Source: an uncultured Mycoplasmatota bacterium
GTDB lineage: Bacteria; Bacillota_I; Bacilli_A; RF39; UBA660
Reading direction: 5' to 3'
DNA length: 64,000 nucleotides
Assembly (NCBI GenBank): GCA_900551455.1
Contig: URVV01000004.1
Location: 1 to 64,000 of the forward strand
The translations under genes were made by a program, and so were the position numbers. Below the pieces are notes generated by a model that was not told the origin of the DNA, searched no databases, and saw only the letters and a list, made by a program, of their open reading frames with translations. Below are positions 1-8,412 of the stretch, piece after piece; the first letter of the stretch is position 1, and each line of letters begins with the position of its first letter.

Positions 1-46
1 ACCTATAAAGTAGGTCTCTCTTTTTTTGAGAGTCCACCTTACAGGT
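1..46. other. Stem-loop at window edge
   Basis: Nested complementary segments (ACCT with AGGT outside, then a CTCTC/GAGAG stem around a run of seven T) can fold into one hairpin. It may be the 3-prime end of a structured RNA or a terminator belonging to something left of the window. I do not recognise the family. Confidence 0.3.
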
Positions 47-148
47 TACATTTTAAATTAACTATCTTTTTTTATTTATAATATTTTTCTAACCGCCCAC
101 CTTTTATTCTATTTTAAAATTCAAAACATATATTTAATTGGGTGAAAT

Positions 149-1063
149 ATGAAAAAAATAAAAATAGGAATACCACGAGCTATGCTCTATTATCGTTATG
201 GTGTATTATGGAAAAATTTTTTTGAATTACTAGGCCTTAATGTAGTCTTAAGTCCCCAAACAAATAGACAAATACTAACTCTCGGAACAAATAATACCAT
301 CGATGAGTGTTGTCTTTCATATAAAATATATATAGGACATGCCTTATATCTATCAAAAATTTGCGATTATATCCTCGTATCTCGAGTTTGTGATTACGGA
401 AAAAAAGACAAAGTATGTACAAGGTTAAACGGAACATATGATAACTTAAAACACTTAATTCCTCAAGAACAATTAATAGATTATAATATAGACCATACCA
501 AAAGAAAATATGAATTTTTTGGCTTTCTAAAAATGGGCTTAAAATTTACCAAAAATATTCCTAAAATAATTTATAGTTATCTGTATGCCAAAGAAAAACA
601 AAAACAATATGACAAAAATAAAGCCAATGAAGAAAAAAACAAACTAACAAAACCAAATAAAAAGATTTTAATAATGTCCCATTTTTACAATATTCAAGAT
701 AAATTTATTTCTAATTACATTACTACCTACCTAGAAAATAATAACCTTATCCCCATATATTCCAATAATATAGATAAAAAAACAGCTACAACATATTCAG
801 AATACTTTTCAAATACCCTCTACTGGAAATATTCCAAAGAAATGGTCGGAAGTTTTTATTATTATCAGCATCAAATAGATGGTGTAATTTACATATCAAC
901 CTATCCGTGTGGAGTTGATGCACTAGTAAACAATCTTTTAATGCTAAAAAACAAGGACCTCCCCACTCTAAATCTTTTAATAGATGAAAATATAACTGAA
1001 TTAAGTTTAGAAACCAAATTAGAAAGTTTTATAGATATTATAAAAGGAGATTACTATGAATAA
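149..1063 (+). CDS. DUF2229 / 2-hydroxyacyl-CoA dehydratase-related protein, first half
   Basis: 304 residues. The start IGIPRAM, a conserved WKNFF around residue 22 and a DECC-x-SYK-x3-GHAL stretch near residue 53 fit the DUF2229 part of acyl-CoA dehydratase activase-related proteins, where cysteines like these can hold an Fe-S cluster. A second conserved segment near residue 245 (STYPCGVDALVNN) also fits. The start has an RBS (GGGTGA). It overlaps the next gene by 8 bases, so the two are co-translated and look like one protein split over two ORFs. No ATPase (BadF/BcrA) partner is visible here, so the real substrate is unknown. Confidence 0.7.
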   Translation: MKKIKIGIPRAMLYYRYGVLWKNFFELLGLNVVLSPQTNRQILTLGTNNTIDECCLSYKIYIGHALYLSKICDYILVSRVCDYGKKDKVCTRLNGTYDNLKHLIPQEQLIDYNIDHTKRKYEFFGFLKMGLKFTKNIPKIIYSYLYAKEKQKQYDKNKANEEKNKLTKPNKKILIMSHFYNIQDKFISNYITTYLENNNLIPIYSNNIDKKTATTYSEYFSNTLYWKYSKEMVGSFYYYQHQIDGVIYISTYPCGVDALVNNLLMLKNKDLPTLNLLIDENITELSLETKLESFIDIIKGDYYE

Positions 1064-2159
1064 AATAATATCCCTTCCTCATTTAGGACCATACTATATT
1101 CCTATCAAATACATAATCAAATCTACAACAAAATGTCAAGTATTAATACCCAATCAAAATGACAAGCAAACCATAAATTTAGGTTCAAAATATAGCCCTG
1201 AAGAGATATGTATGCCTTTTAAATACCAATTAGGAAACTATTTAAATGCTCTAAATAACGGAGCTAATATTTTAATTCAAGCTGGTGGTGGCTGCCGTTA
1301 CGGTTATTTTGCTGAACTTCAAGAACAAATTCTAAAATCTCTCGGATATCAATTTACATTTGTAAATCTAATAAAAAACAATCACGTCTCAGTCTTTAAA
1401 ATGTATAAATTTGCCAAAAAAATTAATAAAAGACTAAATATTCCAAAGTATTTTTACTACTTAATAAATGGCTTTCTAATGATTATTTATATGGATAAAT
1501 TAAATAATTATCTCAGAAAAAATATGGGTTATGAAGAAATTCCTGATTCCTTTGAAAAACAAGAAAAACAATTTTATCAAGAATACTCAAAAGACAACTT
1601 AAATTTAATTCAAATAATTAAAATATATTATAAATATAAAAAAATATATCATCAAATAAAATTAAAAAATATTTCAAGAACAAAAGTCCTTCTAATTGGA
1701 GAACTATTCTCTTTAATAGACACTAATTCTAGTAATAATTTAGAAAAAACTTTAATTAAAGAACAAATCGAAGTTATAAGATACACAGATTTAACTTACC
1801 TTCTTTTAACAAAAAAATTTATTCATCCATATCTTTTATATAAAGCCAAAAAATACTTAAAATATTCCCTTGGAGCAGATGGTGCTGTTTCTGTTTCACA
1901 CGCCATACGTCATGCCAAGAATAATATTGATGGAATAATTCATTTAAAAAGTTTTAGCTGTGTCCCAGAAATAAATGCCATCCCTATTTTAAATGAGGTA
2001 AGTGAAGATTATCAAGTACCAATTCTCTATTTAAGTTTTGATGGTCAAAATAATATTTCCAATATTGATACAAAACTAGAAGCATTTTATGATATGATAA
2101 AAGCCAGAAAACAAAACCTAAACAAAATTAAACCACCTACTAATATTTCAAAAAAATAA
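1056..2159 (+). CDS. 2-hydroxyacyl-CoA dehydratase-related protein, second half
   Basis: 367 residues, preceded by AAAGGAG. EEICMPFKYQLGN near residue 50 and GGGCRYGYF near residue 77 match the cysteine-containing patterns of the HgdB/DUF2229 superfamily. It works most likely as a partner of the upstream gene with which it overlaps. The family contains both true radical dehydratase subunits and proteins of unknown function. Nothing nearby indicates an amino-acid fermentation cluster, so I keep the call at family level. A terminator follows. Confidence 0.7.
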   Translation: MNKIISLPHLGPYYIPIKYIIKSTTKCQVLIPNQNDKQTINLGSKYSPEEICMPFKYQLGNYLNALNNGANILIQAGGGCRYGYFAELQEQILKSLGYQFTFVNLIKNNHVSVFKMYKFAKKINKRLNIPKYFYYLINGFLMIIYMDKLNNYLRKNMGYEEIPDSFEKQEKQFYQEYSKDNLNLIQIIKIYYKYKKIYHQIKLKNISRTKVLLIGELFSLIDTNSSNNLEKTLIKEQIEVIRYTDLTYLLLTKKFIHPYLLYKAKKYLKYSLGADGAVSVSHAIRHAKNNIDGIIHLKSFSCVPEINAIPILNEVSEDYQVPILYLSFDGQNNISNIDTKLEAFYDMIKARKQNLNKIKPPTNISKK

Positions 2160-2192
2160 AAACCACCTAAAAACATTATCAAATTTTAAGAA

Positions 2193-2226
2193 AAAGATAC
2201 AAAATTAGTTTGTATCTTTATTTTTT
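2193..2226 (+). terminator. Rho-independent terminator
   Basis: AAAGATACAAA and TTTGTATCTTT form an 11-bp stem around a short loop, followed by a T run. It closes the two-gene dehydratase-like operon. Confidence 0.75.
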
Positions 2227-2230
2227 ATGG

Positions 2231-2236
2231 TATAAT
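2231..2236 (+). promoter_or_regulatory. Putative -10 box for the VUT gene pair
   Basis: TATAAT lies 25 bases before the start at 2262, just after the terminator of the previous operon. The -35 region is weak (TTTGTA-like). Confidence 0.4.
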
Positions 2237-2261
2237 ATATTATGAATAAGAAGGTGGCCAA

Positions 2262-2927
2262 ATGGAAGAGATTATTTTATTAATCCTTATACTTTTGACA
2301 ATGCTAACTATATTTTGTTTATACAAAATGTTAGATAAAAGAGGATTATACTTTTCATTAGTAATTACAACTCTAATAGCTTTTGTTTTATCATTTAAAA
2401 TAACTTCTGTATTTAAAATGAATATTAATATTGGTATCGTTCCCTTAATTGCTTCCCTATCAACAATATATATCTTCATTACAAAATATGGATATAAAGA
2501 ATGTAAAGAATTAATAAAAATAACCCTGTATAGTAACATTACTACAAGTTTATTAATAGCTACAATGAATTACTTTATACCTGCTATTACCGAAACAATA
2601 TCTATTAATATGGAAGGAACATTTGCTTATAACTACAAAATATTAATTACTTATCCTATAATAATTACCATTAGCCAAATTCTTGTTATCAAGTTATATA
2701 AATCAATAAAACAAATAATTAATAATATGCCAATGTGTATAATGTTAACATATATCATCACCGGATTACTCTATACCGTTATTTTTTACATTTTTGCATA
2801 TCTTAAAACTATTGAAATTAAATATTCAATTTATATTGGTATTTCTTCCTTTATAATTGGCTTAGTAATAACCCTCATAAATATTACCTTAATATATTAC
2901 ATAACTAATAAGAAGGTGAAGCAATGA
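2262..2927 (+). CDS. VUT (YhhQ-like) family membrane protein
   Basis: 221 residues with about six hydrophobic helices. The sequence around residues 40-60 (SFKITSVFKMNINIGIVP) resembles the conserved first part of the VUT/YhhQ family, whose studied members import queuosine precursors such as preQ0. The start has an AAGGTGG site. It overlaps its paralogue downstream by four bases (ATGA). The substrate is not certain: the protein is diverged from characterised transporters and no queuosine biosynthesis gene is in view. Confidence 0.6.
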   Translation: MEEIILLILILLTMLTIFCLYKMLDKRGLYFSLVITTLIAFVLSFKITSVFKMNINIGIVPLIASLSTIYIFITKYGYKECKELIKITLYSNITTSLLIATMNYFIPAITETISINMEGTFAYNYKILITYPIIITISQILVIKLYKSIKQIINNMPMCIMLTYIITGLLYTVIFYIFAYLKTIEIKYSIYIGISSFIIGLVITLINITLIYYITNKKVKQ

Positions 2928-3586
2928 GAAACATAATTTTAATTTTAATTGAAGTAATTATTTGTTATACATCTTTGTTAATACTATATAAAAAATATCG
3001 TACCGATGGAATATATGTCTATAGTATAATAGCTACCTTTACATCTTGTATTATGAGTCTTAAACAAATAGATTTAATGGGAGTCTCTGTGCCAATAGGA
3101 TTTGGAGTAACTACCACCCTAATAGTAGCAGGAAATCTTATTACTCAAAAAAGAGGACCAGAAGAATTAAAAACATACATAAGTTTAATCTTAATAACTG
3201 CTCTAATAAGCTGTTGCTTCCTAAATTTATCCGGTCTTATGAAAAGTAGCAAATATAATGAAATAGCAAATAAGTCATATGACAGTATTTTTAAATATAA
3301 TTTAAGAGTTTATTTTGGTCTAATAATCTCAATCATACTAAGTAGCTACTTAGGTAGTAAATTATATTATTTACTAAAAAGAATCCAAAATAAAATAGTC
3401 ATAAGTAATATTTTTTCAATAATCATTATTGAACTATTAGAAAATACTACCTTTGTCTTAATTGCATATTTATTTGAATATGAAATAATTGATCTTATGC
3501 TATGTATTGTCTTTAGATATATGATAAAAACAATTATTGGTTTATTAGGAACTATTCCCATATATATAGCCAATAAGATTAACTAG
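2924..3586 (+). CDS. VUT family membrane protein, paralogue
   Basis: 220 residues with about six membrane helices. NLITQKRGPEE near residue 72 is close to the NLI-x-KK-x-G motif seen in VUT/YhhQ proteins. It is coupled to the preceding family member through an ATGA overlap, so the two may form a heteromeric transporter, a split of what is usually one subunit type. The function as a queuosine precursor importer is inferred from family only. Confidence 0.6.
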   Translation: MRNIILILIEVIICYTSLLILYKKYRTDGIYVYSIIATFTSCIMSLKQIDLMGVSVPIGFGVTTTLIVAGNLITQKRGPEELKTYISLILITALISCCFLNLSGLMKSSKYNEIANKSYDSIFKYNLRVYFGLIISIILSSYLGSKLYYLLKRIQNKIVISNIFSIIIIELLENTTFVLIAYLFEYEIIDLMLCIVFRYMIKTIIGLLGTIPIYIANKIN

Positions 3587-3600
3587 TAAGGAGTAAAATT

Positions 3601-4266
3601 ATGAGAACAAGAAAAAAAGAATTAGTAAGTGACGAATTAAAACCATTCGTTGGAAAATTAATTAGAGAAAATCGTCTAAAGTATAACTACTCACTCGAAG
3701 ACTTATCCGAAGCTCTAAACCACCAAAAAAACCGCCAAACACTTCATAAATACGAAACAGGTCTATTAAATATTCCATATGACTTATTCTTTGAAATTTG
3801 CAGTATTTTTAACATAGACACCTCCATTTTAAATAACACTAATATCAGTAATGAAGAAAAGAAATTACTAGAAACCAAATTTGTTAAAAACTATGTAAGC
3901 AGTTCTCGAATTGATAAAAATTTAACTGCCAAAAGCGAAAAAATAATTAATACATATAAAAATGCATCTTATGAACCACTTACCGGCAAATCAGAATTAT
4001 CTGTAAAAATATTAGATGATTCAATGTCCCCATTCTATCTAAAAAATGACAAAGTATTTTTTGAAAAAAAAGATGATTATAAAAATGGTGATGATATAGT
4101 TATAGCCACTAAAAGCAATATTCTATCAGTAAGAAAACTATATAAATATCCTAAAGGAATAATTCTTCAAGCAATGAATCCCAAGTACCCCAGCTTAAAT
4201 GTGAACCTTATTTCTCCAGATATGATTTTAGGAAAAGTAATTGCTATTCATCGCGAAATAAAATAA
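3601..4266 (+). CDS. HTH regulator with S24 (LexA/CI-like) peptidase domain
   Basis: 221 residues. An N-terminal XRE helix-turn-helix (roughly 15-75) is followed by an S24 peptidase-like fold (roughly 125-220). DDSMSP near residue 140 carries the expected catalytic serine and the VRKL segment near residue 178 the expected lysine. Such proteins are stress-responsive repressors that cleave themselves. No obvious Ala-Gly cleavage site is present in the linker. It sits 15 bases after the VUT pair with its own AAGGAG, so it may be co-transcribed with it. Confidence 0.75.
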   Translation: MRTRKKELVSDELKPFVGKLIRENRLKYNYSLEDLSEALNHQKNRQTLHKYETGLLNIPYDLFFEICSIFNIDTSILNNTNISNEEKKLLETKFVKNYVSSSRIDKNLTAKSEKIINTYKNASYEPLTGKSELSVKILDDSMSPFYLKNDKVFFEKKDDYKNGDDIVIATKSNILSVRKLYKYPKGIILQAMNPKYPSLNVNLISPDMILGKVIAIHREIK

Positions 4267-4267
4267 A

Positions 4268-4304
4268 AAAAACAACTATCATTCAAAAATGATTAGTTGT
4301 TTTT
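4268..4304. terminator. Bidirectional terminator
   Basis: AACAACTA...TAGTTGTT stem with an inner TCATT/AATGA stem, A run on one side and T run on the other. It separates the convergent S24 regulator and HU genes. Confidence 0.75.
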
Positions 4305-4320
4305 AAATTCTTCTAAAAGA

Positions 4321-4593
4321 TTAATTTAAAGCATCTTTTAATTTATTTCCTGCTTTAAAACCAGGAACTACACGTGCAGGTATTTTAACTTCTTCACCTG
4401 TTTGTGGATTTCTTCCAGTTCTAGCTGCTCTTTTCTTAGCAGAGAAAGTTCCGAAACCAACTAAAGTAACTTTTCCTTCTTCCTTTAAACCTTTTGCAAT
4501 ACCATCTAACACAGCCTCTAATGCACGTGTTGCATCAGCTTTTGTTAAATCAGCATTTTCAGCAATGTAATCAACTAAACATGCTTTTGTCAT
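4321..4593 (-). CDS. hup: DNA-binding protein HU
   Basis: 90 residues, full length for HU. The GFGTFS motif and GRNPQTGEEVKIPA in the DNA-binding arm are diagnostic. RBS GGAGG lies upstream of the start. HU packs the nucleoid and bends DNA. It directly follows spoIVA on the same strand, the same order as spoIVA-hbs in Bacillus subtilis, which independently confirms that the interrupted gene beside it is spoIVA. Confidence 0.97.
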   Translation of the reverse strand: MTKACLVDYIAENADLTKADATRALEAVLDGIAKGLKEEGKVTLVGFGTFSAKKRAARTGRNPQTGEEVKIPARVVPGFKAGNKLKDALN

Positions 4594-4693
4594 TTCAAAT
4601 TACCTCCATTTTCTAATATATAAGCAAGTTACAAATCATCTATGCTTACAACAATACAATAACACGAATTCCATTTAAAATCAATACTTTAGT

Positions 4694-4725
4694 AAAAAAA
4701 AGCCCTAAAAATAGGCCTTTTTATT
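4694..4725 (-). terminator. Terminator after spoIVA
   Basis: AGCCCTA/TAGGCCT stem with one mismatch, followed on the minus strand by eight T. It lies between the spoIVA stop at 4754 and the HU gene. Confidence 0.65.
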
Positions 4726-4753
4726 TTTTGTTTACAAATAGTGTCTATTGCTT

Positions 4754-5029
4754 TTAAATAACAATAGCTATCATTGTTGAACTACCTTTATTAATTATTT
4801 TAGTTAAAGTTTGACAAAGTTTATATCTAACAGATTCTGGCATCATAGCTAATTTTGCCTGAATACCCTCTTGTACAATAACATCCAAACTTCTACCGAA
4901 AATTTCACTTTTCCAAATATCATTATTTTTGTTATTATCAGTTAAATAACTAATTAACTCTTTACTTTGCATCTCACTACCAATAATTGGCTCAAATGTT
5001 GATTCTACATCCACTTTAATCATATGTAT
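4754..5029 (-). CDS. spoIVA: spoIVA, 3-prime segment (last 91 codons)
   Basis: Encodes the C-terminal end of SpoIVA, from IHMIKVDVES through FGRSLD-x2-VQEGIQAKL to the stop, closely matching the end of the B. subtilis protein. This region is needed for assembly of the spore coat basement layer. It has no usable start of its own: upstream of the 8-base core at 5022-5029 the sequence belongs to element 1. The middle part of the gene lies 15.6 kb away at 20665-21501. Joined at the core, the codons read SIHMIKV without gap or shift. Confidence 0.93.
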   Translation of the reverse strand: MHMIKVDVESTFEPIIGSEMQSKELISYLTDNNKNNDIWKSEIFGRSLDVIVQEGIQAKLAMMPESVRYKLCQTLTKIINKGSSTMIAIVI

Positions 5030-6659
5030 AGTTCGTACATAAAGGATGCTCTCCGTGTTTAAAAGTAATACCGTAGTCATTTCCGGTATTTAACACAACT
5101 CTTAAAGATATGTAATTGTTATCGTTTAATTTATAAACTTCTATTTTTTCTAAAAATTCATATATCAAACTATCAATATCAGCATTTTCATATTTAAGTT
5201 TCTCTAAAGCTTTCTTTTTAACTTCCTCTAAGTATTTATAATTATTTAATATACTTTTACTTTTTGCTTCTAAGTTATTTATTTCTGTTTTAAGTTTCTT
5301 GATATTAGCAATTATGTCATCACTTTGTTTTTTAAAGTCATCTTCTGTTATTAACTCTTTAACTATTAAATCAAGTATCTTAGATTTGCTCTTTTCAAGT
5401 ATATTTATTTCTTCCTTTTTCTTTTCAATATCTTTAGAATAGTCTTTGTTATCTTCAATAGTCTTATATTCTTTAATTAAATCATCAACAATAGAAACAT
5501 TAGATATATACTTTAATATTGATTTGCCAACTATTTCTTTAATCTCATCATCATATAATATTGGACCATCACAGCCTTCTGTATTATATTTTAAGAAATG
5601 ACTGCATCTCCAAGTAATAACAACCTTTTTCTTTTTACCACTACTTATTTGTTTCTTTCTTCTAAAAGTAATATTATGATTCATACAAAATATTTTACCA
5701 CTAAAAGGATATCTATTTTGATAAACTTCTTTATGAGTACTAAATCTATCACTTCTTGATTTAACTATAACTTGTGCTTTTTCCCATAGTGCTTCAGATA
5801 CTATCGGTGGAACATTTACATTATCTTCATAAAGTTTCCAATCTTCCTTATCAATATCAACTCTTTGTTTAGTGTGATAGTCGATTACTCTGGTTTTATT
5901 GCCACAATAATAACCTTTATATTTAGGATTAGTAAGTATATATTTAATTGTACCTTGAGAAAATGGTTTACCTTTTTTATTTAATATACCTTCTTCAGCA
6001 AGTTTATTACCAATACTTCTCATACCAATATGTTCGTTTACATACATATCATATATTTTTTTAATAATTTCAGCTTCTTCTGGTACTATTACTAATTTAC
6101 AATTATCTTTTTTATAACCCCATATAGCATCATTACCTAATACCTTACCACTTTCAATAGAACGTTGGAATCCAAATTTTACTCTTTCAGATAATTTTCT
6201 TACTTCTTCTTGTGCAATAGAAGCCATTATAGTAAGTCTTAATTCAGAATCATTATTAAAGGTATTTATATGGTCATATTGAAAAAATACTCCAACACCA
6301 TATTCAAGAAGCTTTCTAGTGAAAGAGATACTATCTAAAGTATCTCTCGCAAACCTAGAAATCTCTTTTGTTATGATAAGATTAAACTTGCCTAATTTAG
6401 CATCTCTAATCATTCGTTTAAAAGAATCTCTTTTATTAGTTGATGTACCACTAATGCCTTCGTCAATATAACCTTCTACAAAAGTCCATTTACTGTTTTC
6501 TTTAATATAATTTTCATAGTAAGTTACTTGATTTTCTAATGAGTTTAATTGTTCGTACTTATCAGTTGAAACTCTCGCATAATAAGTTACTTTAAGAGGT
6601 AATTCATATATAGAAATACCTTCAGCAAGAGCGTTTCTTATATCAAATAAAGTAAGCAT
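5016..6659 (-). CDS. Large serine recombinase of element 1
   Basis: 547 residues. The N-terminal resolvase domain has the catalytic serine in YARVST (about residue 31) and a conserved ITKEISRFARD segment. Then follow a recombinase domain, a zinc-ribbon region (CMNH near 327 and C-x-H near 352) and a long charged coiled coil (about 410-480). This is the layout of SpoIVCA, SprA and TndX, which insert and excise elements at defined sites. The last codons and the stop lie across the attachment core in spoIVA sequence, so excision would change its C-terminus. It is coupled by TAATG to a 59-residue ORF. Confidence 0.92.
   Translation of the reverse strand: MLTLFDIRNALAEGISIYELPLKVTYYARVSTDKYEQLNSLENQVTYYENYIKENSKWTFVEGYIDEGISGTSTNKRDSFKRMIRDAKLGKFNLIITKEISRFARDTLDSISFTRKLLEYGVGVFFQYDHINTFNNDSELRLTIMASIAQEEVRKLSERVKFGFQRSIESGKVLGNDAIWGYKKDNCKLVIVPEEAEIIKKIYDMYVNEHIGMRSIGNKLAEEGILNKKGKPFSQGTIKYILTNPKYKGYYCGNKTRVIDYHTKQRVDIDKEDWKLYEDNVNVPPIVSEALWEKAQVIVKSRSDRFSTHKEVYQNRYPFSGKIFCMNHNITFRRKKQISSGKKKKVVITWRCSHFLKYNTEGCDGPILYDDEIKEIVGKSILKYISNVSIVDDLIKEYKTIEDNKDYSKDIEKKKEEINILEKSKSKILDLIVKELITEDDFKKQSDDIIANIKKLKTEINNLEAKSKSILNNYKYLEEVKKKALEKLKYENADIDSLIYEFLEKIEVYKLNDNNYISLRVVLNTGNDYGITFKHGEHPLCTNYTYD
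5022..5029. repeat. Element 1 attachment core, left copy
   Basis: ATATGTAT, identical to 20663-20670. Large serine recombinases cross over at a central dinucleotide within such a short shared core. The stop codon of the recombinase gene (5016-5018) lies just beyond this core, in spoIVA DNA. Confidence 0.8.
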
Positions 6660-6838
6660 TAGGTATACATCTCCAATTCACTTGTTAAGGAGTGTATTTT
6701 CTCTAACAAATTATTTTCAACTAATTCATAATATTCTTTTGTAATAACTTCATCAATATACAAATTCTTATTTAAGATTAATTGTACTTTAAATCTACTA
6801 ATTCTATCAACGATACTCTGAGATATATTCTTGTTCAT
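6659..6838 (-). CDS. Small ORF coupled to the recombinase; candidate directionality factor
   Basis: 59 residues beginning MNKNISQSIVDRI, with a good GGAGG nine bases upstream of the ATG. Its stop overlaps the recombinase start (TAATG), so translation is coupled. The charged helical sequence has no motif I recognise. Small proteins next to large serine recombinases are often recombination directionality factors (SprB of SPbeta is 58 residues), but similarity to a known factor is not evident. The function is inferred from size and position only. Confidence 0.65.
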   Translation of the reverse strand: MNKNISQSIVDRISRFKVQLILNKNLYIDEVITKEYYELVENNLLEKIHSLTSELEMYT

Positions 6839-6952
6839 ATAAATTCCTCCTAACTAAATCTATTCTTACTAATTAAATAATATGATTACTATTACCTAAT
6901 TCCTCTTGAGCATAATATTATGTCGTGCTTTTAAGAAAAAGTAAATCTATAA

Positions 6953-7681
6953 TTATTCATTATCTATTGAATTATCTTGCTGTTTTTCATAAGATTTAAC
7001 GATTTCATATATGTCTTCAGCATTATTAGTTTTTTCTTTTAAATCAAACATAGTATCAACATCACTTTTATCTATACTATTTCTTAAAGCTGTAAAGAAT
7101 TCTGTATGTATATCTGCTACAAATTGTTTTTTTATTTCAATATCATTTTGACCAATTAAATATTTATTTAACATTTCAAATTTATCAATAACGACATTAA
7201 TATTTGAATTAATCATAACTGAAGAAAATGATAAAACTTTTAATAATTCATTTAAGTTATCATCTCCACAAATAATACTTAATATCTCTTGATTGTTTAT
7301 ATATTTATTAAAACCATCAATATACATGTGATTACTTTTAAAATTTACCCCATCTTTTAATAAAGTATTTAACCATTGCTTATAAGCATTTATGATAATT
7401 TTTCTTGCTTCCTTCTTTGAATCATCATAATTATATTTATTGGCATCATACAAAATATTATATCGAGCATATTCTAAATAGTATCTACTATCTTTTAGAA
7501 TCATATCAAGCCAAATTTTTACATCCTTTAAAATATCTCTAAAGTTAGAATAATAATTATTAATATAACTCTTCATACAAGGACTATTATGACACCAAAA
7601 GAAGATTCCATTATAATTTGCACTTTGTCTCATCATATCATGAGATAATTGTTTTATTAAATCTAATTTTGTATTTATCAT
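6953..7681 (-). CDS. Unknown protein of element 1
   Basis: 242 residues, mostly predicted helical, no signal peptide or membrane span. FFWCHNSPCMKSYINNYY near the N-terminus contains a CHNSPC pair of cysteines that could bind metal. RBS GAAAGAAGGA. It is the first of three adjacent unknown genes on this strand (6953-8306), which probably act together. I do not recognise the family. Confidence 0.7.
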   Translation of the reverse strand: MINTKLDLIKQLSHDMMRQSANYNGIFFWCHNSPCMKSYINNYYSNFRDILKDVKIWLDMILKDSRYYLEYARYNILYDANKYNYDDSKKEARKIIINAYKQWLNTLLKDGVNFKSNHMYIDGFNKYINNQEILSIICGDDNLNELLKVLSFSSVMINSNINVVIDKFEMLNKYLIGQNDIEIKKQFVADIHTEFFTALRNSIDKSDVDTMFDLKEKTNNAEDIYEIVKSYEKQQDNSIDNE

Positions 7682-7739
7682 TTTTAATTTCCTTCTTTCA
7701 TTTATTTAAATATTCACGCAAGCACAAGACTTTTTATTC

Positions 7740-8036
7740 CTAATTATTGTTTTCTTCATTGTCAGTAGAAAAGTGTTCTAAAACAGATGATAAAGCATCT
7801 AAAAAATTTTTATAGAATTTATCCTTTATAACTTTTATTCTATCTTTTTGATATTTATCTATCTTATTATCACTAATGGCTGACATTAAATTAATAATAT
7901 CTATTTCCGATAACAAAGCCTTTAAAAAATCCTGATAATTACTATCTAACTTTGCTTCATAAATAGTCAACATGTTATTAATATCATTTTTATTTGAAAA
8001 AACTTCTTCTAAAACTAATTCCGTCTTTTTGGCCAT
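7740..8036 (-). CDS. Unknown small protein of element 1
   Basis: 98 residues starting MAKKTELVLEE. This start is preferred over one 15 bases upstream because GAGGAG lies seven bases before it. Acidic and helical, no recognised domain. It is only 18 bases from the gene upstream and is likely co-transcribed with 6953-7681. Confidence 0.65.
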   Translation of the reverse strand: MAKKTELVLEEVFSNKNDINNMLTIYEAKLDSNYQDFLKALLSEIDIINLMSAISDNKIDKYQKDRIKVIKDKFYKNFLDALSSVLEHFSTDNEENNN

Positions 8037-8054
8037 AAACAAACTCCTCACATA

Positions 8055-8306
8055 TTAAATAATTCTATCTTTATCCTTTTCATGTAACAAATAATAGTCA
8101 TAAGGATAACTACAAGCAGCTTCCCAAGAATACATATCAAATTTATTTTGAAGGTTTGAAAATGTATTTTTTAAAACTAATCTTTCGTCTTTATATGGTA
8201 AGTATTTTACATTACTTAATATATTACTAACATATATAAAATAATCATCTATACTTTTTATTATTTTTTGAGTTTTTTTAACTAATTTTTCAACATCATT
8301 ATCCAT
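8055..8306 (-). CDS. Unknown small protein of element 1
   Basis: 83 residues starting MDNDVEKLVKK, with an AGAGAG site upstream. Helical and highly charged at the start, ending in a tyrosine-rich part. No family recognised. First gene of the unknown trio 8306-6953. Confidence 0.6.
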   Translation of the reverse strand: MDNDVEKLVKKTQKIIKSIDDYFIYVSNILSNVKYLPYKDERLVLKNTFSNLQNKFDMYSWEAACSYPYDYYLLHEKDKDRII

Positions 8307-8344
8307 CAATAAAATCTCTCTTTCTCTAATTTAATATTAAGTAT

Positions 8345-8390
8345 TAGTGCAAGGAATAGGGAAAGTCTAGCAAGCCTCATCCTTATTCCA
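8345..8390 (-). other. Stem-loop downstream of the reverse transcriptase
   Basis: GGAATA...TATTCC with an inner GG/CC forms a stem in an unusually GC-richer patch. It lacks the short GAAA-capped architecture of a group II intron domain V and has no T run. It may be a processing or termination structure for the reverse transcriptase transcript. Confidence 0.35.
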
Positions 8391-8412
8391 TTACATTAAT
8401 TACTTATAATTG

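Noticed and set aside
5030..5080. Start codon for the 3-prime spoIVA segment within element 1
   Set aside because: The extra residues are the recombinase gene read in another frame; the homology begins at the core.
6911..6922. CATAATATTATG palindrome as a sigma-E site for the element 1 recombinase
   Set aside because: The -35 fit is poor (5 of 7) and it lies about 75 bases before the small ORF; in such AT-rich DNA it is not distinguishable from chance.
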